NCBI GenBank assembly: GCA_023423285.1
Contig: JAFAFV010000242.1
Span: 1 to 7,310, forward strand
Length of the DNA: 7,310 nt
DNA from: Bacteroidota bacterium
Lineage (GTDB): Bacteria; Bacteroidota; Bacteroidia; Chitinophagales; Chitinophagaceae
Direction of reading: 5' to 3'
Position 1 is the stretch's first letter, and every line of letters starts with the position of its first letter. Of this stretch, positions 1-6,316 are shown piece after piece. Under the pieces are notes generated by a model, which saw only the letters and a program-made list of their open reading frames with translations, had not been told where the DNA came from and did no database searches. A program made the translations under genes and the position numbers.

Positions 1-475
1 GGATGCTGCTCCACTGTTCAATCACATCTTCCTGGTTCCAGGCTTTATAAAACAATTGTACCGTGAAGGGATAAACCCCATCCTTTAAAGTAACGGTTGT
101 TAAAACTGCGCCATCCGGCGTGTTAGCTACCGTATGATTTTCATACATAAGATCAAGTGAGTTGTTACCATCAGCATGAATCACAGCAATGGCTGGCTCC
201 ACCATGTTTGCATTAATGCCCGCCACGGTAAAAGCAAGGTTCAGATTATTGGCACCTTCTTCTCTTCTGTCATAAACAGAAGCCGCTATTTCGTACTCGG
301 CATTATTTTGTAAAGGCTTTCCAAAATGTATGATCTTTAAACGTTTTTGTCCATCTACCTGCAGGGCCAGCGCCACGTTGCTGGTTTGAATGGGAATGGT
401 TTGAGCAATGCAAGTGGTATTGATGGAAATAAAAAACAAAGCGGCAAGTGAGAAAACTTTACTAATTTTTTTCAT
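1..475 (-). CDS. Secreted GH36-type alpha-galactosidase, N-terminal part (runs off left edge)
   Basis: Reading leftward from ATG at 475, an open frame continues for 158 codons to the window edge, so the catalytic domain is outside. Residues 1-25 form a Sec signal peptide: KK near the start, hydrophobic core VFSLAALFFISI, then a likely cleavage site CIA/Q, so the enzyme is exported to the periplasm or outside. The mature part is beta-rich, with RLKIIHFGKPL, SLDLMYENHTV, a DGAVLTTVTLKDGVYPFTV stretch, and YKAWNQEDVIEQWSSI at the edge. The last motif strongly recalls the end of the N-terminal beta-supersandwich of GH36 alpha-galactosidases, just before the TIM barrel. The family hydrolyses terminal alpha-galactosyl residues. 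The start is chosen because the signal peptide begins there and only 25 bp separate it from the upstream gene remnant. No Shine-Dalgarno is evident. Being a secreted hydrolase is well supported; exact substrate specificity cannot be judged without the catalytic domain. Confidence 0.8.
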   Translation of the reverse strand, partial: MKKISKVFSLAALFFISINTTCIAQTIPIQTSNVALALQVDGQKRLKIIHFGKPLQNNAEYEIAASVYDRREEGANNLNLAFTVAGINANMVEPAIAVIHADGNNSLDLMYENHTVANTPDGAVLTTVTLKDGVYPFTVQLFYKAWNQEDVIEQWSSI

Positions 476-500
476 ACTAACGGTTTTATATCAAATGTTA

Positions 501-1059
501 TTATTTAACTGGAATGAGCTGCAGCATTACTGCGTCAGCAGGTGGCACGTTCACTTCAAAATTTTCTTTGCCGGTAGCAATAGTACCAATAATATTGCCG
601 GTTAAAAAATCCGTCACAAGGTAATCAACATTCTTTTTTAATCTGATGCTTTGCCTGCTTACCGGTTGAATATATTCTTTTTTAAATCAAAATTGGATGC
701 TGAAATCAAAACCGTATCGCCAGGTAAAAAAAGCTTAATTGCTGATCCTGCGAAAGGCCGTCAGGCAACTTCAAAGGAGTGAAAGCTTTAGGCGCGGCAA
801 AGTAATCTGCCACATTTTTATTATCAAGAAATTTTTTAGCTCTATCAGCCGCAAGTTTATTCCTGTAATCTGAACCATCGCCTAAAATACTTCCCAACGA
901 CATGAGTGAAAATAAACGCACTTTAATATCACGTTCGGAGAGGTCTGCATTTTTTTGAAAATTTTTCATTACCAGCACGTCTAAATTGCTGTATGGCAAA
1001 ATAGTTCCCTGCATCCATCCCAGGTGAGCGTTGGTGATCATGGATGATGCCGTTATAAG
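501..1059 (-). pseudogene. 3' remnant of a glycosidase-like gene, 5'-truncated and doubly frameshifted
   Basis: On the minus strand, coding-like sequence runs from about 1059 (first ATG at 1041) to a TAA at 501-503, but in three frames. Segment 1 has motifs such as HLGWMQGTILPYSNLDV, KVRLFSLMSLGSILGDGSDY and YFAAPKAFTPLKLPDG, then reaches a 7-T run (plus-strand A run 726-732) after DQQLSFF. Restoring one T gives FFLPGDTVLISASNFDLKK. A second missing base, in a 6-A run (plus-strand T run 678-683), restores EYIQPVSRQ and reads on to the C-terminus ending VMLQLIPVK. With both bases restored the product from 1041 would be 180 residues. Upstream, in-frame TAA and TAG at 1060-1065 and AT-rich DNA show that no signal peptide or main catalytic domain remains. 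The layout recalls the end of a TIM barrel followed by a small C-terminal beta-sandwich, as in GH27/GH36-like enzymes; this family call is from memory and tentative. The homopolymer losses could be sequencing errors, but the missing 5' part could not. Confidence 0.65.
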
Positions 1060-1422
1060 CTATTAATCACAAAATCGATTTAAAAAAAGTTAAAACAATA
1101 GCCAATCTTATGAAAAACATGTACAATCTTACTATTCACAAATCGTAAAATAATCTATGCTTTTCATGGTCTTATCCATTGTACAAAGAAAAAATTTCAA
1201 TCATCTTTGTCAGTAGTACAGATGTGATTGAAATAAAACTTGCTATTTAGTTTCAGTTTTAATGGTTGTTGCAGTTCTTTTCCCGAAGAATAAAATTTAT
1301 GTTTATCCCTGGTATTTAAAAGCATTTATAGCTACACGTTGCATTAAAACCAGCAGTTTAAGAAATTAAAAGTTACCGTTCAGGCACCCGCTTCTATTTT
1401 ATAAAAAACAAATCACTGGTAT
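1060..1422. other. AT-rich non-coding region upstream of the sugar porter
   Basis: This stretch of about 360 bp between the gene remnant and the porter is AT-rich, and stops interrupt the frames I followed through it. It holds the promoter candidate at 1179-1209, the palindrome TTGTACAA at 1179-1186, a second TGTACAA at 1120-1126, and a 7-bp inverted repeat at 1183-1189 / 1204-1210. If transcription starts just after 1209, the porter would have a leader of about 205 nt. I see no convincing riboswitch or RNA gene in it. The porter ATG at 1423 has no clear Shine-Dalgarno, which is common in Bacteroidota. Confidence 0.6.
1179..1209 (+). promoter_or_regulatory. Candidate Bacteroidota-type promoter for the sugar porter
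   Basis: TTG at 1179-1181 is followed after 20 bp by CATCTTTG at 1202-1209, matching the Bacteroidota primary sigma pattern (TTG, 19-21 bp, TAnnTTTG) except for C instead of T at the first position. It faces the porter gene. An inverted repeat, ACAAAGA at 1183-1189 and TCTTTGT at 1204-1210, overlaps both the spacer and the -7 box, as an operator for a dimeric regulator would. The assignment rests on pattern match alone. Confidence 0.4.
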
Positions 1423-2760
1423 ATGGCCAAAAATTATTCTTTCAATCCTTCCTACATCACCGGCATCTCTTTTATTTCAGCGCTTGGTGGTTATTTGTTT
1501 GGATTTGATTTTGCCGTTATTGCCGGCGCCCTGCCTTTTTTAAAAGAGCAGTTTGGCTTTAACGAGGTGCAGGAAGGCCTCGCCACCGCCACACTTGCCT
1601 TTGGTTGTATCTTAGGTTGCCTTATTGCCGGCGCGGTGTCTGACAGGTTTGGAAGAAAAAAAGGACTGATGCTTGCCGCGGTTATATTTTTTGGTTCATC
1701 ACTGGCAATGGCATTTTCGCACAACAGCGCATCCTTTATCCTATACAGGTTTATGGCAGGTATTGGCGTGGGCATGGCATCCGTCCTGTCTCCCATGTAT
1801 ATTGCAGAAATAGCGCCCGCACACATGCGCGGCCGCATGGTTTCCATCAACCAGCTTACGGTTGTGATCGGCATTTTTATTACTAACCTGGTTAATTACT
1901 CACTGCGCAACGAAGGTGTGGACGCCTGGCGCTGGATGGTAGGGTTAGGGGCAGTACCTTCGTTATTATTTGTTATAGGTGTTCTTTGGCTGCCTGAAAG
2001 CCCCCGCTGGCTTGTAAAAGCCGGGAAGGACATCAGCGCAGGTAAAATACTGGAAAAAATAGGAGGAAGCCAATATGCAGACGATACCATACCTTCCATT
2101 AAAGACACATTGAAAGGCAATGTTAAAGTAAGCTATGCTGCCGTTTTTGAAAAGTCGGTATTGCCGGCAGTGCTTGTAGGTATTGGCCTCGCCATGTTCC
2201 AGCAGTTTTGCGGTATTAATGTCGTATTTAACTATACCGCCAAAATTTTTGAAAGTGTTGGTTTTAACCAGGATGACCAATTAAAGCAAATGGTTTTTAT
2301 TGGCCTGGTAAACCTGGTATGCACACTGGTGGCCATGTGGCAGGTGGATAAGCTTGGCCGTAAGCCTTTAATGCTTTTTGGCGCAATAGGACTAACCATC
2401 TTGTACATCATCAGCGCCATGCTTTTACAGCAGGGTTCGCCTGCCGCCTCCTGGTCGTTGCTGGCAGCTATTGGCGTGTATGCCATGACGCTGGCACCTG
2501 TTACCTGGGTTTTAATATCAGAAATATTTCCCAACAAAATACGTGGAGCCGCCACCAGCGTTGCTGTAATAGCGTTGTGGGTGGCTTACGCCATACTCAC
2601 TTTCACGTTTCCTATTATGGCAAAAAACATGGGCACTTATACGCCATTTTATATTTACGCGGGAGTATGCGCACTCGGTTTCTTTTTTGTGAAATTTAAA
2701 GTAAAAGAAACCAAAGGAAAAAGCCTGGAAGAAATGGACAATGTGTTTACAGGGCATTAG
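1423..2760 (+). CDS. XylE/AraE-like sugar:H+ symporter (MFS sugar porter family)
   Basis: A 445-residue inner-membrane transporter with the 12-helix plan of the MFS sugar porter family. Visible signatures in order: GYLFGFDFAVIAG in TM1 (D29), DRFGRKK in loop 2-3 (74-80), YRFMAGIGVG in TM4 (R109) running into PMYIAEIAPAHMRG, PESPR after TM6 (191-195), QQFCGIN in TM7 (260-266), DKLGRK in loop 8-9 (309-314), PVTWVLISEIFP in TM10 (359-370) with IRG (373-375), and a C-terminal KETKGKSLEEM where the family usually has PETKG. In XylE the equivalents of D29 and R109 (D27, R133) couple protons, and the TM7 QQ..GIN and TM10 W line the sugar site, so proton-driven uptake of a monosaccharide such as xylose, arabinose, glucose or galactose is the likely role. 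The exact sugar cannot be read from sequence. Length is slightly below XylE (491) but all helices appear present. The ATG at 1423 gives a normal short cytosolic N-terminus. A hairpin and T run follow the stop, so it may be transcribed separately from the next gene. Confidence 0.92.
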   Translation: MAKNYSFNPSYITGISFISALGGYLFGFDFAVIAGALPFLKEQFGFNEVQEGLATATLAFGCILGCLIAGAVSDRFGRKKGLMLAAVIFFGSSLAMAFSHNSASFILYRFMAGIGVGMASVLSPMYIAEIAPAHMRGRMVSINQLTVVIGIFITNLVNYSLRNEGVDAWRWMVGLGAVPSLLFVIGVLWLPESPRWLVKAGKDISAGKILEKIGGSQYADDTIPSIKDTLKGNVKVSYAAVFEKSVLPAVLVGIGLAMFQQFCGINVVFNYTAKIFESVGFNQDDQLKQMVFIGLVNLVCTLVAMWQVDKLGRKPLMLFGAIGLTILYIISAMLLQQGSPAASWSLLAAIGVYAMTLAPVTWVLISEIFPNKIRGAATSVAVIALWVAYAILTFTFPIMAKNMGTYTPFYIYAGVCALGFFFVKFKVKETKGKSLEEMDNVFTGH

Positions 2761-2782
2761 CTATGATTGGGCAGGCTGTAGT

Positions 2783-2970
2783 GCTTATGGCATCTTCGTT
2801 GCTACGCTCAGTTTATCTTCCGGTTCAAATAGCATCCCTCAGGAAGGCTACGGATTTTTTAAAAAGAGATAAAATATTAAACGTTGTAAGCTTCGTGCCT
2901 TAATGTTTCAAAAGCCAGCTCAGCAGAATTACAAAAGTTGAAGAGTGCGACGCAAGAAATGTTGATAAGA
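2783..2970. repeat. Imperfect inverted pair of short GC-richer elements
   Basis: The minus-strand reading of 2783-2812 and the plus-strand reading of 2943-2970 share, in order, GAG, CG, GCAA, GAA, ATG and ATAAG, with small gaps between. Both stand out from AT-rich surroundings. They may be diverged copies of a dispersed intergenic repeat or the arms of a degraded palindromic element. Identity is only moderate and the arms are about 130 bp apart, so chance similarity is not excluded. Confidence 0.3.
2830..2860 (+). terminator. Possible intrinsic terminator after the sugar porter
   Basis: TAGC (2830-2833) pairs with GCTA (2847-2850) and, inside it, TCC with GGA around a CTCA loop, with an unpaired A opposite AG. 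An alternative stem pairs CTTCC (2817-2821) with GGAAG (2842-2846). Four bases after the stem comes a T6 run (2855-2860). The position about 70 bp past the porter stop fits termination, but the stem is short and interrupted. Confidence 0.4.
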
Positions 2971-2998
2971 ATTACTAAAGCTGATAAACAAAAAAACT

Positions 2999-5900
2999 AT
3001 GGAAGTAAAAGCATGGGAAGAAAAAATTATTATTCCTACTTACAAAACTGGAGCGCCAGAAAAAAACCCGATGTTTCTTGAAAAACGCGTGTACCAGGGC
3101 AGCAGCGGTGTGGTATACCCATACCCGGTAATTGATAAAGTGTATGATGAAAAATATGATAAAGAATACACAGCTCTTTTTTTAGAGAATGATTACCTGA
3201 AAGTGATGATACTGCCTGAACTTGGCGGCCGCATCCAAATGGCGTATGATAAAACCAACGATTATCATTTTGTGTATTACAACCAGGTAATAAAGCCTGC
3301 GCTTGTGGCGCTTGCCGGGCCGTGGATCAGCGGCGGCATTGAGTTTAACTGGCCTCAGCACCACCGGCCATCTACCTTTGAACCAACAGATCATCTTATA
3401 GAAGAAAATGCCGACGGCAGCAAAACCGTGTGGGTAAACGAGTATGAAAAAATGTTTGGTACCAAATGCGCGCTTGGGTTTACCCTTTATGCCGACAGAG
3501 CTTATATTGAACTGCACGCCAAACTGTACAACCGCACACCTTTTCCGCAAACCTTTTTGTGGTGGGCGAACCCCGCCGTGTCTGTAGACGAACATTACCA
3601 AAGTGTGTTTCCACCCGATGTGCATGCCGTGTATGACCATGGCAAACGAGATGTAAGTTCTTTTCTCATTGCAACGGGCACTTATTATAAAGTAGACTAT
3701 TCGCCCGGTACTGATATTTCTGTTTACACAAATATTCCTGTGCCCACTTCGTACATGGCCGTTAATAGTGAATTCAATTTTGTGGGTGGCTATCATCATA
3801 AAAAACAGGCGGGCATTATGCACGTGGCCAATCATCATGTAAGTCCGGGTAAAAAGCAGTGGACATGGGGCTGTGGCGAATTTGGACAAGCATGGGATAA
3901 ACACCTGACTGATGAAGACGGCCCATACTTTGAACTGATGTGCGGCGTGTACACAGACAACCAGCCCGACTTTGGCTGGATGATGCCCAATGAGGTAAGG
4001 ACATTTAAGCAGTATTTTATGCCTTATAAAAACATAGGCTATGTAAAAAATGCTTCGATAGATGCCATGGTAAACCTTGAGATCAGCGACCAAGCAGAAG
4101 TAAAGGTTTATACCACTCAAAAAAGAACGGTAACTATAAAACTGAGTGCAGGTAAGAAAGAATTGTTTTCAGAAACCGTAGAGCTATCGCCAGTAAAAAC
4201 TTTTGAAAAAACCTTACCTGCCGATTCTGCCGTAAGCCAAACGGATTATCACGTAGAAGTGTTTGATGATAAGGGAAATCTTTTAATTGATTATTCGCCA
4301 GTGACCCGACAGGGCGAAGCCATTCCCGACCCGGCAAAACCCATTGATGAGCCTGCGCAGATCAAAACAAATGAAGAATTATTTTTGGCTGGTCTTCATT
4401 TAGAGCAATATCGTCATGCCACTTACTCGCCGCTTAATTATTATCAGGAAGCGCTAAAACGCGATGCCACTGACATTCGTAGCAACAACGCTATGGGTCT
4501 CTGGTATTTGCGCCGCGGCAGCTTCGATATTGCAGAACCTTACTTAAGAAATGCAGTAGCTAAGTTAATTACACACAATCCCAATCCATACGATGGAGAG
4601 CCTTTGTATAATTTAGGCCTGTGCCTGAAATATCAAAAAAAATATGATGAGGCTTTTACATGGCTGTATAAAAGCACCTGGAATGCTGCCATGCAGGACA
4701 ATGCTTTTCTGCACCTGGCCTACATCAGCGCTATAAAAATGAACTGGACCGAAGCCTATGAACTTGCCGTAAAATCTGTTTTGAAAAATTTTCACAGCTT
4801 AAAGGCAAGGCATTTAAAAGCGCTCTCGCTGCGTGTGCTGGGCAGAACGGATGATGCCATCGCATTTATCACAGAAACCCTGAAGATTGATGCGTTTGAC
4901 TACGCCAGCCGCTTTGAACTTGCAAAATGCTACATCCAACAAGGCAGGCACCAGCAGGCAAACGAGCAAACCGAATCTATACAAAAACTTATTGGCGACA
5001 GGCCCTACACGTATATTGAAATGGCCCAGCAGTATATTGATGCAGGCTGCTTTGATGAAGCCGTTGAATTTTTATCGCTGATTAACGACCGCACAGCAGA
5101 CCCGATGGTGTATTACTATTTGGGCTTTGCAGAAAAAATGAGAAACCGTACTGATGAGGCTATAAAGCAGATGGGTAAAGCGTTTCAACAATCACCCGAC
5201 AAAGTATTCCCGAACAGGATAGAAGACATTGAAGTGCTGAATACGGCTATAGAAATGAACCCGGAAGATTACAAAGCGTATTATTATCTGGGTAATTTTT
5301 ATTACGCCAAACGCCTGTATAACAAAGCCCGCGAAGCATGGGAGCGCTCAGTAAGAATCAATGGCAACTTTGCCACCACGTTGCGTAACCTGGGGCTGGC
5401 GTATTACAACAAGTTTGACAAAAAGAAAGAGGCGCTGCAATTATTTGAAAAAGCTTTTAAAGCTGATCCGTCAGACTCAAGGATATTATTTGAGCTGGAT
5501 CAATTGTATAAAAAATTTAATAAAGTACCGAGGGAAAGACTTGCATTTTTAAAGCAACATGAAAATTTGGTAAACGAACGTGATGATCTTTATACGGAAT
5601 ATGTAACGCTCCACAGCCTTACCGGTAATTTTGAAAAAGCAAAGCAGTATTTGCAGGCAAGAAGCTTTCATCCGTGGGAAGGTGGCGAGGGGAAAACTTC
5701 GGGCCAGCATATTTTAATCAACATAGAACTTGCTAAAAAAGCACTGCAGGATGGAGCGCTTAACCAGGCAGAAGCCTTGCTGATGGAAGCCCAACAATTC
5801 CCCGATAACATTGGTGAAGGCAAATTGCATGGCGCACAGGAAAACGATATTTTTTACTGGCTGGGTTGTGTGTACGAAGCCAAAGGTTTGCATACCGAAG

Positions 5901-6316
5901 CAAAAGCTGCCTGGCAAAAGGCATCCACGGGCCCAAGCGAGCCGATGCCCGCCGTGTTCTACAATGATCAGCAGCCCGACAAAATTTTTTACCAGGGTAT
6001 GGCCTTATTAAAACTTGAAGATAAAGAGGCTGCAAAGCAAAGGTTCAACAATCTTATAAAATATGGCAAAAAGCACCGCAATGACACGGTGAAAATGGAT
6101 TTCTTTGCAGTGTCGTTGCCAGACCTCATGATCTTTGATGATGACCTTTCTCTTAAAAACCGGGCGCATTGCCTGTATTTAATTGGGCTTGGCTATCTGG
6201 GCCTGCAACAATACGCGCGCGCTAAAAGTTATTTTAAAGATGTGTTTGAAATCGATCAAAGTCATGGAGGCGCCACGCAGCATTTGCCCATGGCCGATGC
6301 CCGGGTTGTTATTTAA
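2999..6316 (+). CDS. DUF5107 domain-TPR repeat protein, cytosolic, probable carbohydrate-related role
   Basis: A 1105-residue protein without signal peptide or membrane segments. Residues ~25-345 match what I know as DUF5107: KNPMFLEKRVYQGSSG (23-36), LKVMILPELGGRIQMAYDK (67-85), GPWISGGIEFNWPQHHRP (107-124), FLWWANPAV (186-194), HHVSPGKKQWTWG (279-291) and ELMCGVYTDNQPDF (312-325). The LPELGGRI stretch and beta-rich pattern recall the galactose-mutarotase-like sandwich, and E115, H121, H122, E312 and D320 are candidate active or sugar-binding residues (inference). Residues ~350-435 look like a second small beta domain (VKVYTTQKRTVTIKLSAGKK). From ~460 to the end the protein is helical TPR: clear units include YNLGLCLKYQKKYDEA (537-552), YYYLGFAEKMRNRTDEAI (705-722), YYYLGNFYYAKRLYNKA (761-777), LRNLGLAYYNKFDKKKEAL (795-813), FYWLGCVYEAKGLHTEA (952-968) and a last one near 1057-1088. 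Sugar transporter upstream and AraC-type regulator downstream suggest processing or sensing of an imported sugar. No enzymatic activity can be assigned from sequence. Start at 2999 precedes conserved sequence immediately. Confidence 0.9.
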   Translation: MEVKAWEEKIIIPTYKTGAPEKNPMFLEKRVYQGSSGVVYPYPVIDKVYDEKYDKEYTALFLENDYLKVMILPELGGRIQMAYDKTNDYHFVYYNQVIKPALVALAGPWISGGIEFNWPQHHRPSTFEPTDHLIEENADGSKTVWVNEYEKMFGTKCALGFTLYADRAYIELHAKLYNRTPFPQTFLWWANPAVSVDEHYQSVFPPDVHAVYDHGKRDVSSFLIATGTYYKVDYSPGTDISVYTNIPVPTSYMAVNSEFNFVGGYHHKKQAGIMHVANHHVSPGKKQWTWGCGEFGQAWDKHLTDEDGPYFELMCGVYTDNQPDFGWMMPNEVRTFKQYFMPYKNIGYVKNASIDAMVNLEISDQAEVKVYTTQKRTVTIKLSAGKKELFSETVELSPVKTFEKTLPADSAVSQTDYHVEVFDDKGNLLIDYSPVTRQGEAIPDPAKPIDEPAQIKTNEELFLAGLHLEQYRHATYSPLNYYQEALKRDATDIRSNNAMGLWYLRRGSFDIAEPYLRNAVAKLITHNPNPYDGEPLYNLGLCLKYQKKYDEAFTWLYKSTWNAAMQDNAFLHLAYISAIKMNWTEAYELAVKSVLKNFHSLKARHLKALSLRVLGRTDDAIAFITETLKIDAFDYASRFELAKCYIQQGRHQQANEQTESIQKLIGDRPYTYIEMAQQYIDAGCFDEAVEFLSLINDRTADPMVYYYLGFAEKMRNRTDEAIKQMGKAFQQSPDKVFPNRIEDIEVLNTAIEMNPEDYKAYYYLGNFYYAKRLYNKAREAWERSVRINGNFATTLRNLGLAYYNKFDKKKEALQLFEKAFKADPSDSRILFELDQLYKKFNKVPRERLAFLKQHENLVNERDDLYTEYVTLHSLTGNFEKAKQYLQARSFHPWEGGEGKTSGQHILINIELAKKALQDGALNQAEALLMEAQQFPDNIGEGKLHGAQENDIFYWLGCVYEAKGLHTEAKAAWQKASTGPSEPMPAVFYNDQQPDKIFYQGMALLKLEDKEAAKQRFNNLIKYGKKHRNDTVKMDFFAVSLPDLMIFDDDLSLKNRAHCLYLIGLGYLGLQQYARAKSYFKDVFEIDQSHGGATQHLPMADARVVI

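Larger units (their letters stand above)
2761..2998. other. Intergenic region between porter and DUF5107-TPR gene
   Basis: No gene is supported here. The left half carries a candidate terminator (2830-2860). Two GC-richer elements resemble each other in opposite orientation: 2783-2812 read on the minus strand (TGAGCGTAGCAACGAAGATG) and 2943-2970 on the plus strand (GAGTGCGACGCAAGAAATG). The segment just before the next ATG is A-rich (AAACAAAAAAACT), the usual Bacteroidota leader without a Shine-Dalgarno. I found no good TAnnTTTG promoter box for the downstream gene. Confidence 0.55.

Noticed and set aside
408..605. A 65-codon plus-strand open frame
   Set aside because: It spans the start of the alpha-galactosidase gene and the end of the remnant on the opposite strand; its translation has no family resemblance.
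706..1041. A standalone 111-residue gene on the minus strand
   Set aside because: Its sequence looks like the interior of a larger protein, it has no leader or start context, and coding-like sequence continues past its stop in other frames, so it is listed as part of the pseudogene.
1269..1299. TTG followed after 20 bp by AAAATTTA as a second porter promoter
   Set aside because: The downstream box matches the consensus only through A and TTT in very AT-rich DNA, where such matches are expected by chance.
1060..1422. Riboswitch or small RNA gene in the porter leader
   Set aside because: I could not find a stable GC-containing stem series or a known aptamer core.
1491..2757. Several minus-strand open frames opposite the sugar porter
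   Set aside because: They are antisense shadows of a strongly conserved transporter gene, with no recognisable motifs or start signals.
2884..2909. TTG followed by TAATGTTTC as a promoter for the DUF5107-TPR gene
   Set aside because: The box has one base too many between TA and TTT, ends in C, and the gap to TTG is only about 15 bp, so the match is poor.
3182..4120. A 312-codon open frame on the minus strand
   Set aside because: It lies wholly inside the DUF5107 domain coding region on the opposite strand. Its translation is low-complexity in character (many V, I, H, Y) with no recognisable domain, while the plus-strand frame matches a known family.
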